Assembly (NCBI GenBank): GCA_023412855.1
Contig: JAEZRJ010000013.1
Location: 1 to 64,000 of the forward strand
Source: Bacillota bacterium
GTDB taxonomy: Bacteria > Bacillota > Clostridia > Lachnospirales > Lachnospiraceae
Direction of reading: 5' to 3'
Length of the DNA: 64,000 nucleotides
Part shown: positions 25,997-34,943 of the stretch, in pieces
Numbering within the stretch: the stretch's first letter is position 1
Layout of the letters: every line of letters begins with the position of its first letter
Translations under genes and position numbers: made by a program
The notes under the pieces: model-generated
What the model was told of the DNA's origin: nothing
Seen by the model: the letters and a program-made list of their open reading frames with translations, nothing else
Databases searched by the model: none

Positions 25997-27001
25997 ATGA
26001 AAAAAATATTAAACCGAAGCGGCGACATTGTAACACAAAGTATACAAGGCTTTCTGGCTGCCTACGATAAATATTTCGAGGCAGTTCCGGAGACGAACTG
26101 CATTGTCTATAAGAATAGAAGAAAAGGGAAGGTTTCCCTGGTCATCGGAGGCGGCAGCGGACATGAGCCTTTATTTTCCGGATTTGTGGGAAAAGGACTG
26201 GCTGACGCATCTGCCAACGGCAACATATTCGCATCTCCCAATCCGCAGGTAATTACCGAAACTGCGAAGGCGGTAGATGAAGGCAAGGGAGTTTTGTTTA
26301 TCTATGGAAATTATGAAGGAGATAACCTGAATTTCGATATGGCCGAAGAAATGTGCGGCTTTGAGGATATAAAGACTGCACATGTACGTGTGTGGGATGA
26401 TTGTGCATCCGCCCCGAAGGAAAGAATCGAAGACCGCAGAGGTATCGCGGGCGACATTTACGTGATCAAGGTTGCGGGAGCTGCCTGCGATGCCGGCCTT
26501 TCCTTGGAAGAAGTGTTGCACGTGACCGAAAAGGCGAGAGACAATATAAACACTATCGGTCTTGCTACATCGCCCGGCTCCATTCCCGGACTCAACAAGC
26601 CGACCTTCGAATTAGGAGAAGACGAAATTGAATTCGGAATGGGAATGCACGGAGAGCCGGGAATTGAGAGAACTACCATGAAGCCGGTGGATGAACTGGT
26701 GGACCGCATGTATGATGAACTGAAGAAGGAAATGTCTCTTAACTCCGATGACGAGGTGGCTGTTCTCGTAAACGGCCTGGGTTCCACTACACTTGTGGAA
26801 CTCAATACAGTATATTATGAACTGGACAAGCATTTAAAGAGCGAGGGAATAAAGGTTCATGATGCGGAGATAAAAAGCTGGTGTACTTGTCAGGAAATGG
26901 GCGGATTTTCTATCACTATCTTAAGGCTGGACGAGGAACTGAAAAAATATTACGACGCTTCTTGTTGTTCCCCCTATTACGCGAGGGAGGCTTTGTTATG
27001 A
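25997..27001 (+). CDS. dhaK: Dihydroxyacetone/ketotetrose kinase subunit DhaK
   Basis: This is the substrate-binding subunit of a two-component ketone kinase. The GGGSGHEPLF loop, GNYEGDNLNF, and the MGMHGEPG motif with the histidine that forms a hemiaminal bond to the keto group are conserved. The 334-residue form is separate from DhaL. The ATG at 25997 has GAGG nine bases upstream and is preferred to the in-frame TTG at 25982. It overlaps dhaL by four bases (ATGA). No dhaM phosphotransferase gene is in the window, so the ATP-dependent type is likely. In tetritol pathways close relatives phosphorylate erythrulose rather than dihydroxyacetone, which is plausible here. Confidence 0.93.
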   Translation: MKKILNRSGDIVTQSIQGFLAAYDKYFEAVPETNCIVYKNRRKGKVSLVIGGGSGHEPLFSGFVGKGLADASANGNIFASPNPQVITETAKAVDEGKGVLFIYGNYEGDNLNFDMAEEMCGFEDIKTAHVRVWDDCASAPKERIEDRRGIAGDIYVIKVAGAACDAGLSLEEVLHVTEKARDNINTIGLATSPGSIPGLNKPTFELGEDEIEFGMGMHGEPGIERTTMKPVDELVDRMYDELKKEMSLNSDDEVAVLVNGLGSTTLVELNTVYYELDKHLKSEGIKVHDAEIKSWCTCQEMGGFSITILRLDEELKKYYDASCCSPYYAREALL

Positions 27002-27636
27002 AAAGTATTAATGTAGAAATGTGCAAGCAAATGATTATAGCGGCATGCGATGCGATTATCGACAGCAAGGAATACCTCACTGAGGTAGACAGTAAAATCG
27101 GAGACGGCGACCATGGAATAGGAATGTCCGGCGGCATGGAAAAAGCAAAAGCCGCACTTTTGGCAAGAGATGATTTGGCGACGATCAACGATGTATTCAA
27201 AACCACGGGACTGCAGATGCTCAATTCCATGGGCGGAGCGTCCGGCGTTATATTCGGCTCGATGTTCCTTGGAGGGATCAAGGACTTGGAACCGGCGACG
27301 GAGTTGGACGGAGAGCTATTCAGCAAGATGATAAGCGCTTCTGTCAAAACCATCAAGCTTCGCGGAAAAGCAGAAATAGGCGACAAAACCATGGTGGATG
27401 CGTTAGAACCTGCAGCAGCAGCTCTCGAAAAGGCGGACAAGAATGATCTGACGCTTCTTATGGGAGATGCAGCTATGGCGGCAGCCGGCGGAGTGGAAGC
27501 GACGAAAGATATGGTGGCGAAATTCGGCAGAGCGAAATCCTTGATGGAACGTGCAATTGGCTTCCAGGATGCAGGAGCGACCTCCGTAATGATTATATTT
27601 GAAGCGATGCACAGGTATTTGCAAGCTCAGGAATAG
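26998..27636 (+). CDS. dhaL: Dihydroxyacetone/ketotetrose kinase nucleotide-binding subunit DhaL
   Basis: This is the nucleotide-binding partner of DhaK. The metal-binding acidic motif DSKIGDGDHGIGM and the MGGASGVIFGSMF region are typical. It is 212 residues from the ATG that overlaps the dhaK stop, with a GAGGGAGG site upstream; longer in-frame starts lie inside dhaK and are rejected. It forms the phosphoryl-transfer half of the kinase. A terminator follows at about 27.72 kb. Confidence 0.93.
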   Translation: MKSINVEMCKQMIIAACDAIIDSKEYLTEVDSKIGDGDHGIGMSGGMEKAKAALLARDDLATINDVFKTTGLQMLNSMGGASGVIFGSMFLGGIKDLEPATELDGELFSKMISASVKTIKLRGKAEIGDKTMVDALEPAAAALEKADKNDLTLLMGDAAMAAAGGVEATKDMVAKFGRAKSLMERAIGFQDAGATSVMIIFEAMHRYLQAQE

Positions 27637-27720
27637 TTCCCTGGTAAAATTGGTAAAATATGAACAAAAAAAGAACAAATTAAGAATAAATTATAAAGTA
27701 AATAAGAATAATTATTGAAG

Positions 27721-27757
27721 AAAAGAGTCTGGATTTTAATTTCATCCATTCTCTTTT
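27721..27757 (+). terminator. Terminator after dhaL
   Basis: The interrupted stem AAAAGAG...GGAT / ATCC...CTCTTTT ends in a seven-T run. It separates the aldolase-dhaKL operon from the kinase promoter. Confidence 0.65.
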
Positions 27758-27867
27758 TTTCATCCAAAATTAACCTGTTTTCAAATGTGTACAAAATAAA
27801 CAAAAAACGATTGGAAAACACGAATAAAATGAGATGGGAAATGTGTAAAATATACAACAATCATAAA

Positions 27868-27903
27868 ATCTTTCATGAAAAAATATATTTTTTCATGAAA
27901 GAT
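27868..27903. promoter_or_regulatory. Perfect 36-bp palindrome upstream of the ADP-dependent kinase gene
   Basis: The sequence is an exact inverted repeat of 18 bp with half-site ATCTTTCATGAAAAAATA and no spacer. It ends one base before the -35 box of the next promoter, a position suited to an activator or a repressor. The island's RpiR regulator is a candidate binder. As RNA or cruciform DNA it would also fold. Confidence 0.7.
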
Positions 27904-27904
27904 A

Positions 27905-27933
27905 TTGACAAAACGCTGGATTGTATGTATACT
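27905..27933 (+). promoter_or_regulatory. Promoter of the kinase-ABC-isomerase operon
   Basis: TTGACA (27905-27910), 17 bases, then TATACT (27928-27933). It directly follows the 36-bp palindrome and precedes a second palindrome, CCGTCCGGACGG (28006-28017), in the leader. Confidence 0.75.
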
Positions 27934-28005
27934 TCTATTAAATTCTTAATAAAAGTGAAACGCAAAAATGACATGGAAAATGGAGCGGAAAAAGCAGTAT
28001 ATATT

Positions 28006-28017
28006 CCGTCCGGACGG
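28006..28017. promoter_or_regulatory. Palindrome in the kinase leader
   Basis: CCGTCCGGACGG is a perfect 12-bp palindrome, markedly GC-rich against an AT-rich leader. It lies between the promoter and the ATG and may be a repressor site. Confidence 0.5.
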
Positions 28018-28051
28018 TAAAGAATTATCAGGTAGAAGGATGTGTTAAAAG

Positions 28052-29377
28052 ATGTCATATGTAGATAAATACCGACAATACCTCGAAGAAAGCACTTCTC
28101 TTGCAGCATACAGCAAAAGCGAGGGAAAGGCGCCTGTATTCGGATATACAAGCAATTTGGATGTGGTGTTGGTCTGGGATTCGAAAATATACAATGAAAT
28201 ATTGGATACCTATTTAATAGAAGAGCCTTACGTCAAGGAAGGCGACGTTATGAATACGTTAGAAGACTTTGCCCGTATCAGCAGTTTTTATCTGATGCAG
28301 GGACTTGGCGGCAACTTCGATATTACAGATATCTCGGTGTGTGATTATCTGAAGGAAATGTTTGTATCTGAATTTGCCTTGGGAGGTACTTGCGCGCAGG
28401 CAGCAGCAGCCATAGGAACGATGGGATTCCCCGTTACCGTTCATTTGACAGACGCGTGCAGGAAAGTATCGGAGATGATGGATCACGAAGGAACGACGAT
28501 CATCGAGGGAGATAAAAAAGTACCTATTATGAAGGGGGCGTCCATGGAGGAACCGGTGTACCATTTTATTCTCCAATTTAACAAGGGCGATAGAATACGG
28601 GTTTTGGGAAGGGAAATAGAAATACCGCTGTCCAACCGTTTGATACTTTTCTACGATACGGTACACAAGAAAGTTCCTATTAAAAAGGAATTTCTGAATT
28701 ATTGGAACGAAGAGGACAAGTCACCTTCTTCCTATTTAATATCCGGCTTTGATGCGATCATAGATTCCGGAATCATGGAGGAGCGTCTGCAGGAGCTTAC
28801 ACCTCATTTGGAAACGATGCGTAAGAAGCATCCGGAGACGGTGATATATTTCGAAGGTGCTTTCTATATGAACCCTAAGGTGAAAGAGCAGGCCTCGGAT
28901 ACATTCGGAAGATATGCTCATATCATCGGAATGAACGAAGAAGAGTTGGAGCAGCAGGCAAAGCGCTTCGGATACGAAATAGACATCGAGACCATAGAGG
29001 ACGTGTTAAAGGGCTTGGAAGTACTTCTTTCCAAGTATTCGGTCAAGGGAATTGTTCTCCATACGAAAGATTACGCCATGTATTACGGCGAGGAGCTTAA
29101 GAGCGTAGATATCGAACGAGGGCTGACCATGGGAAATATCATGTCGGCTACGAGAGCAAGGATCGGCAGATACGGGAATCCTGTGGAATGCGAAGAGACT
29201 CTCTTATTAGCGCTCAGCGAAAGAGGACTTCAGTTCGCCGAAGCGGCAGGGAAGCAGGATACGAAGCGTATGATCAAGGTAGTTCCTTCCAGATACCTGG
29301 AGCGTCCCAAGTATACTATAGGCTTGGGCGATACGTTTACCGCAGGCGTACACACCTGCTTTATCCAAAAGAAATAA
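28052..29377 (+). CDS. ADP-dependent glucokinase/phosphofructokinase-family sugar kinase
   Basis: The 441-residue protein matches the ADPGK family, ribokinase-fold kinases that use ADP rather than ATP and are best known from archaea. Family features are the early substrate loop FGYTSNLDVVLVWD, the GGTCAQAAAAIG segment, LISGFDAI, GMNEEEL, an HTKDYA strand and the catalytic IGLGDTFTAGVH block near the C terminus. It probably phosphorylates a sugar or sugar phosphate, possibly making the bisphosphate cleaved by the nearby class II aldolase. It stands behind its own promoter and two palindromes. Element A copy 3 follows its stop directly. Family is fairly secure; substrate and true phosphoryl donor are unknown. 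Confidence 0.82.
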   Translation: MSYVDKYRQYLEESTSLAAYSKSEGKAPVFGYTSNLDVVLVWDSKIYNEILDTYLIEEPYVKEGDVMNTLEDFARISSFYLMQGLGGNFDITDISVCDYLKEMFVSEFALGGTCAQAAAAIGTMGFPVTVHLTDACRKVSEMMDHEGTTIIEGDKKVPIMKGASMEEPVYHFILQFNKGDRIRVLGREIEIPLSNRLILFYDTVHKKVPIKKEFLNYWNEEDKSPSSYLISGFDAIIDSGIMEERLQELTPHLETMRKKHPETVIYFEGAFYMNPKVKEQASDTFGRYAHIIGMNEEELEQQAKRFGYEIDIETIEDVLKGLEVLLSKYSVKGIVLHTKDYAMYYGEELKSVDIERGLTMGNIMSATRARIGRYGNPVECEETLLLALSERGLQFAEAAGKQDTKRMIKVVPSRYLERPKYTIGLGDTFTAGVHTCFIQKK

Positions 29378-29509
29378 GTTACTGTTCACTCAGTAGCTGA
29401 ACACTTGCTGTTAAGCTACGTAAGAACGTGATAGAGAGATGATTTCTGCTTCGCGAAGCGAATTTAAATGCAGAAATCATGAATTACTGTGAACGGAGTG
29501 AACAGTAAC
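29378..29509 (+). repeat. Dispersed element family A, copy 3, inside the catabolic operon
   Basis: The terminal inverted repeats GTTACTGTTCACTC and GAGTGAACAGTAAC are perfect. The interior contains CACTTGCTGTTAAGCTACGT, GAACGTGAT, GATGATTTCTGCTTCGC and AATTTAAATGCAG. It starts within the bases right after the ADP-dependent kinase stop and ends 30 bases before the FGGY kinase start, so any transcript covering both genes contains its hairpin. Confidence 0.88.
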
Positions 29510-29538
29510 GAAATAGAAACGGTGAGGAGGAATGTACA

Positions 29539-31068
29539 ATGTCATATTTAATGGGAATTGATTTAGGAACCTCCAGCCTGAAAGTATTGATCATAGATGA
29601 AAATGGTGTGGTAAAGGCAGTTTGTGCCAGAGATTACCAATTCGCCTCTCCTTATAACGGATATGCGGAGCACGACCCGAGACAGTGGTGGGAAGCCTGT
29701 GTTTCGGCTATAAGGGAAGCCCTTCCAAAGAGCGGTTTAAAACCGGAAGAAATTGCGGGAGTGAGCTTTTCCGGACAGATGCATGGAGCCGTTATGTTGG
29801 ACGAGAAGATGGAAGTCATACGGCCTGCCATTCTCCATTGTGATGCCAGATCCTCCAAGCAAGTGAAATATATGAAGGAGACTCTGGGGGAGACAAGGCT
29901 GAAGGAGTTTGTCATGAATCCGATTTATTCGGGATTTCTGCTCCCCTCCCTATTGTGGGTGCGGGAAAATGAACCTGAGAATTATAAACGGGTGCGCCAC
30001 GTGTGCCTCCCCAAGGATTATATAAAATTTAAGCTTACTGATGAAATTACTTCCGATTACTCGGATGCCTCTGCGACACTCGCTTTTGATATTAAAAGCG
30101 GAAGCTGGTCGAAGGAGATTTTGGATATTTTTTCTGTTCCGATAGAGATTTTTCCTCCTTGCTTTAATACCGATGAAGCGGTAGGAAGGATCAGTGAGGA
30201 AGCTTCAAGGCAAACAGGACTGTCCGTGAAAACGATAGTTGCTGCAGGCGGCGGGGATCAGGTAATGCAGGGAATCGGGAACGGTATTACATTCGCAGGA
30301 GGTTCCTCCGTAAATATAGGAACAAGCGGACAAGTGTCTTTCCAAAGCGATATACCGATTTTGAACCCCAAGCTTTCCACCAATACCTTCTGCGGCTATA
30401 AAAAAGGCAGATGGATTACCATGGGAGCTATCATGAATGCAGGAATCTCCTTAAAATGGTGCAACAAGCTGTTAGGACAGACGGATTATAAGAAAATAGA
30501 CGAAGCAGTAAGCAGGGTAGTTCCGGGAAGCAACGGTGTCATATTTCTTCCCTATTTAAATGGAGAGAGGACTCCTCACTTGAATCCCGATATCAGCGGC
30601 GAATTCGTAGGAGTGAATATTAATACGGGGCCGATAGAACTGACGAGGGCTGTGATGGAAGGCGTTTCTTACGCGCTGATGCAGTGTATTGAGTTATGCG
30701 GCGAACTGGGGCTTAAGACCAAGGACTATATGGTGGCTTCCGGAGGAGGAGCGAGAAGCGCTCCGTGGTTACAGATGCAGGCAGATATCTATAACATACC
30801 TTTAAGGGTAATGGAAACTGAGGAACAAGCCAGCTTAGGAGCAGCGATTGCGGCAGGAGTAGGAGCCGGAGTCTTTAAGGATATAGAGGAAGGGTGTAAA
30901 AACACCGTTCGCTACAAAGACATGGAGATAATCCCAGACGCTGCCAGACACCGTATTTATGAGGAATATTACGGGTTGTTCAAAGAGATATATAAGGCGA
31001 GCGGCCATGTGTTGGAACAGGTCACTCTGCTGGGGAGAAAAATTGAAAAAGCAAATTTGTTTGAATGA
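29539..31068 (+). CDS. FGGY-family carbohydrate kinase (xylulokinase-like)
   Basis: A 509-residue actin-fold kinase. Visible are the N-terminal phosphate motif GIDLGTSSLKVLI, the substrate region FSGQMHGAV with HCDARSSKQ, a GTSGQVSF loop, and the C-terminal ASGGGARSAPWLQMQADIYN plus ASLGAAIAAGVG. The overall pattern is that of XylB-type ketose kinases, though related kinases act on ribulose, erythritol and other polyols. It lies directly before the ribose-type ABC importer (18-base gap), so its substrate is probably the imported sugar or its dehydrogenation product. GAGGAGG precedes the ATG. Confidence 0.9.
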   Translation: MSYLMGIDLGTSSLKVLIIDENGVVKAVCARDYQFASPYNGYAEHDPRQWWEACVSAIREALPKSGLKPEEIAGVSFSGQMHGAVMLDEKMEVIRPAILHCDARSSKQVKYMKETLGETRLKEFVMNPIYSGFLLPSLLWVRENEPENYKRVRHVCLPKDYIKFKLTDEITSDYSDASATLAFDIKSGSWSKEILDIFSVPIEIFPPCFNTDEAVGRISEEASRQTGLSVKTIVAAGGGDQVMQGIGNGITFAGGSSVNIGTSGQVSFQSDIPILNPKLSTNTFCGYKKGRWITMGAIMNAGISLKWCNKLLGQTDYKKIDEAVSRVVPGSNGVIFLPYLNGERTPHLNPDISGEFVGVNINTGPIELTRAVMEGVSYALMQCIELCGELGLKTKDYMVASGGGARSAPWLQMQADIYNIPLRVMETEEQASLGAAIAAGVGAGVFKDIEEGCKNTVRYKDMEIIPDAARHRIYEEYYGLFKEIYKASGHVLEQVTLLGRKIEKANLFE

Positions 31069-31086
31069 AAAATGGAGGTGAAAGCG

Positions 31087-32610
31087 TTGGAAAAGAACAC
31101 AGACGTTAAGAATGAGTATATTTTACAATGCGAAGGTATCAGCAAGGCGTTCGGAGGAACACAGGCACTTAAAGATGTTCAGCTGCACGTGAAACCAGGT
31201 GAGGTACATGCGCTTATGGGAGAAAATGGTGCCGGCAAATCTACGCTCATGAAAATTGTAATCGGTCTTCATAAGCAGGACAAAGGGGAGATCATCTTTG
31301 AAGGGCAGCCATATCAGGTGAAAGGGCCGGTAGATGCTATTAATGCCGGAATCGCGATGATTCATCAGGAATTAAATCCGGAACCGCATCTGTCAATCGC
31401 AGAAAGCATCTTCCTTAAGAGGGAAGATACGGTAGGTAAGTTTTTTCTCAATAAGAAAAAACAAAACGAAAGAGCAGGAGAAATATTAAAGCAGTTCGAT
31501 TTCCCTTACGGGCCCAAGACATTGATTAAGGAACTGACGTTGGCACAGGTTCAGATGGTGGAAATCATTAAAGCGGTATCCTCGGATGCGAGAATGATTA
31601 TTATGGACGAGCCTACATCCTCTTTGGACAGTGAAGAGACAGATCATCTGTTCCGCGTTATCAGGGAACTGAAGGCGAAGGGTGTGGCGATTATCTATAT
31701 TTCACATCGTATGGAGGAAATTTTCAAGATATGTGATACCGTATCGGTATTCCGGGACGGAATGTTTATTACAGCCGCTCCTCTGGCTGAAATATCCAGA
31801 GATGAGCTGATTTCTAAGATGGTAGGACGTAAGGTGGAAAACGTATTTCCGAAGGTTGACTGCAAGATCGGCGATGTCGTATTTAAAGCGGAAAACTTGA
31901 GCGGAAAAGGATTTAAGGATATTAACTTCGAGGTACGTGCAGGCGAGATAGTGGGGATTTCGGGCTTAGTAGGCTCAGGACGAAGCGAGACGATGAGAGC
32001 GATATTCGGACTTGACCCCATAGACAGCGGTAAGATGTATCTGGAAGGCAAGGAAATCAAAAATAAGAATCCTCGCGCAGCCATTAACAAAGGAATCTGT
32101 ATGGTAAATGAGGATAGAAAGAATTACGGATTATGTCTGCTGCGTTCTCTGAGGGAAAACATTTCCCTGCCGAATCTGCCTCAAAAGCAGAAAGGCCTTT
32201 TGATCAATCAGAGGCGGGAGATAAAGGAATGCGAAGAAGTGGCGAAGCAGCTCACTGTAAAAGCAGCCAGTATAGAACATGACGCCTTTTCGCTAAGCGG
32301 TGGAAACCAGCAGAAGGTAGTAATTGCGAAATGGATTATGGCGAATCCGAAACTTCTTATATTGGATGAGCCTACCAGGGGTGTGGATGTCGGAGCGAAA
32401 TCGGAAATCCATTCTCTTATGTGCCAGTTTGCTGCCAAAGGTATGGCCGTTATAATGATTTCTTCAGAATTGCCTGAAATTATGGGTATGAGTGACCGCA
32501 TCCTTATTTATCATGAAGGAACGATAAACGGAGAGGTTACCAGAGAGGAAATCTTAAGTTCATCAGCAACGGAAGAAGTTATTTTAGCCAAGGCTTTCGG
32601 CGGTAAATAG
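31087..32610 (+). CDS. Ribose-type sugar ABC importer ATPase (RbsA/MglA-like, duplicated)
   Basis: A cytoplasmic ATPase with two fused nucleotide-binding domains. The first has a full Walker A (MGENGAGKSTLMK) and Walker B (MIIMDEPTSSLD). The second has the degenerate P-loop typical of RbsA (SGLVGSGRSETMR) with an intact signature LSGGNQQKVVIAK and LLILDEPTRGVDVG. The start is placed at TTG 31087 because GGAGGTGA lies eight bases upstream; the in-frame ATG at 31072 would include that site in the coding region. It forms an operon with the permease and binding protein that follow. Confidence 0.93.
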   Translation: MEKNTDVKNEYILQCEGISKAFGGTQALKDVQLHVKPGEVHALMGENGAGKSTLMKIVIGLHKQDKGEIIFEGQPYQVKGPVDAINAGIAMIHQELNPEPHLSIAESIFLKREDTVGKFFLNKKKQNERAGEILKQFDFPYGPKTLIKELTLAQVQMVEIIKAVSSDARMIIMDEPTSSLDSEETDHLFRVIRELKAKGVAIIYISHRMEEIFKICDTVSVFRDGMFITAAPLAEISRDELISKMVGRKVENVFPKVDCKIGDVVFKAENLSGKGFKDINFEVRAGEIVGISGLVGSGRSETMRAIFGLDPIDSGKMYLEGKEIKNKNPRAAINKGICMVNEDRKNYGLCLLRSLRENISLPNLPQKQKGLLINQRREIKECEEVAKQLTVKAASIEHDAFSLSGGNQQKVVIAKWIMANPKLLILDEPTRGVDVGAKSEIHSLMCQFAAKGMAVIMISSELPEIMGMSDRILIYHEGTINGEVTREEILSSSATEEVILAKAFGGK

Positions 32611-32624
32611 AGGAGGATAGAAAA

Positions 32625-33599
32625 ATGACAGGAAAAATCAAAGTAAAGAGTATGAATAACGATAATTTAAGAATGTTCATGGGAAAATACGGAATCGGTC
32701 TCGTTCTGCTTCTGATGATGGTGGTAATCGGTATTATGGAGCCGACATTCGCCACTTCCAAGAACTTTATGAATGTAGCTACTCAGGTAGCCATTAACGG
32801 CATGATTTCCTATGGTATGTGTCTTGCAATTACTACCGGCGGTATCGACCTGGCAGTCGGAGCCCAATTAGCTCTGACGAGCTGCGTGCTTGGCGTTACG
32901 ATCACCAACAGCGGAATGAACGTTTGGACTGCATGTGGGGTTGCACTCATGGTAGCTACCTTCTTCGGATTTTTGAACGGCTTTTTAATCGCTAAGTTTA
33001 ACATGTTCCCCTTCGTTGTAACCTTATCCACACAGTTGATTATCCGTGGATTGTCTCAGGTTATCAGTGGCGGTAAGGCGATTTCCCTTACAAGCGAAGC
33101 CTTTAAGGGTATTTATTCCAATAAGTTTTTAGGAATGCCGATTCCAATCGTTATATTAATTGTAATTTCGATTATTATGTATCTTTTGCTTCACTGGACC
33201 AAGTTCGGACGTTATATCTTTGCGGTAGGCGGCAACGTAAACGCTGCAATCGCTTCCGGCGTCAGCGAGTTCTGGACGAAAGTCGGTGTATATACGGTCA
33301 GCGGATTTTTAGCAGGCGTTGCGGCGATTATCTTTACCGCAAAGACAGGCTCTGCGCAATCCAATATCGGTGTAGGTTATGAGACGGACGCGGTTGCGGC
33401 CTGCGTACTCGGAGGTACATCTTTCGCAGGTGGTATAGCGACGATTCCCGGAGTACTTATGGGTATCTTCATCATCGGCTTTATCTACAACGGCATGAAC
33501 CTGATCGGTGTGTCTTCCTATTATCAATCGATTGTAAAGGGCTGTGTTATCATTGGTGCCGTATTGCTCGATATGGTAATGAATAAAAGGAACAGATAA
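32625..33599 (+). CDS. Ribose-type sugar ABC importer permease (RbsC-like)
   Basis: A 324-residue membrane protein with about ten hydrophobic segments and the family motif TTGGIDLAVGAQLALTSC near residue 70 and a C-terminal GCVIIGAVLLD. It is a member of the branched/ribose permease family. A GAGGAGG site precedes the ATG. It makes the channel of the importer with the RbsA-like ATPase (14-base gap) and the following binding protein. Confidence 0.93.
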   Translation: MTGKIKVKSMNNDNLRMFMGKYGIGLVLLLMMVVIGIMEPTFATSKNFMNVATQVAINGMISYGMCLAITTGGIDLAVGAQLALTSCVLGVTITNSGMNVWTACGVALMVATFFGFLNGFLIAKFNMFPFVVTLSTQLIIRGLSQVISGGKAISLTSEAFKGIYSNKFLGMPIPIVILIVISIIMYLLLHWTKFGRYIFAVGGNVNAAIASGVSEFWTKVGVYTVSGFLAGVAAIIFTAKTGSAQSNIGVGYETDAVAACVLGGTSFAGGIATIPGVLMGIFIIGFIYNGMNLIGVSSYYQSIVKGCVIIGAVLLDMVMNKRNR

Positions 33600-33740
33600 A
33601 GGGTAACATTTTACCGACACGAAAATTCAACCCAGGTGATAACTTTTAGGTATCTCTATATAGAAAATACAATACCCGAAAGTATTACAATATTTAATTA
33701 GCACTGATGGATTCATAAGAAAAAGGAGGAAATAATTATT

Positions 33741-34811
33741 ATGATGAAAAAAGTATTAGCAATCACAATGGCAATCACAATGACATTCGGTCTGATGGCA
33801 TGCGGCAGCACAAAAACAGAAACTGCTGAGCCTGCAGCTCCGGCAGAAACGACAACAGAGGAAACGACAGAAGCAGAGACAGAAACAACAACAGAAGATG
33901 CAGTGGCAGAAGTTGCTGCCGGTGCTGATGTGAACGGCGATGGAAAAGTAATTGTGGGATATATTTCCAAGAACTTAACAGACCCTTTCCACGCACCGAT
34001 CAATGAGTATGCGGAAAAAACATTGAACCAGATGAAGAGTGACGGCGTTATCGACGACTGGACAGGAATCCTCGATGGTGAGACAGACCCTAACAAGCAG
34101 ATCGACCGTGCAGACGAATGTATTACAAAAGGCTGTGATGCAGTTATTGTCCTTCCGGCTGAGTCAGAAGCATCCGACCCTGCAGTAATAAAGCTTGCAG
34201 ACGCAGGTATTAACGTAATCGTTGTTAACTCCAAGACAACCAGCACAGATGCAAGAGCAATTGCTTACTGCGGTTCTAATGACGTAGAAGCAGGCAAGAT
34301 GCTCGGCGAATGGGTTGTTAAGAATGTTCCCGACGGCGGAAAATATATCCACTGCACAGGTATTCTTGGAAACTCCGCGCAGATCGACCGTGGAGCAGGT
34401 ATTGCAGAAGTTATGGCTGCACATCCTGAGTTCGAAATGGTTGGCGAGCCTGATACACAGTGGTCAGGAGATAAGGCAGCAAACGCTACTACAGACGCTA
34501 TTGCACAGTATGGTGATGAATTAGTAGCAGTTATCTGCGACAATGACGATATGTCTTCCGCAGCACAGCGTGCAGCTAATGATGCAGGCAGAAGCGACAT
34601 CATTTGTGTAGGTGTAGATGGAAACCAGAACCCGTTACAGATGGTTAAAGACGGCGACTTAGGCGCTACCGTACTTCAGGACGGCGTTGGTCAGATCGCT
34701 GCAGCTATCAACGTTATTACAGCTTTGATCAATGGCGAAGAATATGACGCCGCACCGGTTATTCCTTTCGTGCTCGTTACGAAAGATAACGTAGATGAAT
34801 ATTTGCAATAA
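33741..34811 (+). CDS. Sugar ABC importer substrate-binding lipoprotein (RbsB-like)
   Basis: The lipobox LMAC (Cys21) and a Thr/Glu-rich linker precede a type I periplasmic-binding fold (IVGYISKNLTDPFHAPINEY, then DAVIVLPAESEASDPAVIKL and VGVDGNQNPLQMVKDG). This is the galactose/ribose-type family, here anchored as a lipoprotein. Bound sugar is unknown; the pocket-forming region does not let me choose between ribose, allose, xylose and polyols. AGGAGG precedes the ATG by a slightly long spacing. A terminator-like hairpin downstream may lower expression of the isomerase genes relative to this high-demand protein. Confidence 0.92.
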   Translation: MMKKVLAITMAITMTFGLMACGSTKTETAEPAAPAETTTEETTEAETETTTEDAVAEVAAGADVNGDGKVIVGYISKNLTDPFHAPINEYAEKTLNQMKSDGVIDDWTGILDGETDPNKQIDRADECITKGCDAVIVLPAESEASDPAVIKLADAGINVIVVNSKTTSTDARAIAYCGSNDVEAGKMLGEWVVKNVPDGGKYIHCTGILGNSAQIDRGAGIAEVMAAHPEFEMVGEPDTQWSGDKAANATTDAIAQYGDELVAVICDNDDMSSAAQRAANDAGRSDIICVGVDGNQNPLQMVKDGDLGATVLQDGVGQIAAAINVITALINGEEYDAAPVIPFVLVTKDNVDEYLQ

Positions 34812-34861
34812 CAAATTATAATTTTCCGAAAAGTGCTGATTAAAATATTGAATTTGTAATG

Positions 34862-34906
34862 AAGGGAGGAGTTTGGATGGATAGTCCGGCTCCTCTTGTT
34901 TTTTGA
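34862..34906 (+). terminator. Likely partial terminator after the binding-protein gene
   Basis: GAGGAG and CTCCTC, with an inner GGA/TCC pairing, are followed by TTGTTTTTT. It could act as an attenuator inside the operon, since the next genes have no clear promoter of their own. Confidence 0.5.
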
Positions 34907-34943
34907 AAGGGAAAATTTTTAAAGAAAAGGAAGGAATTGGAAG

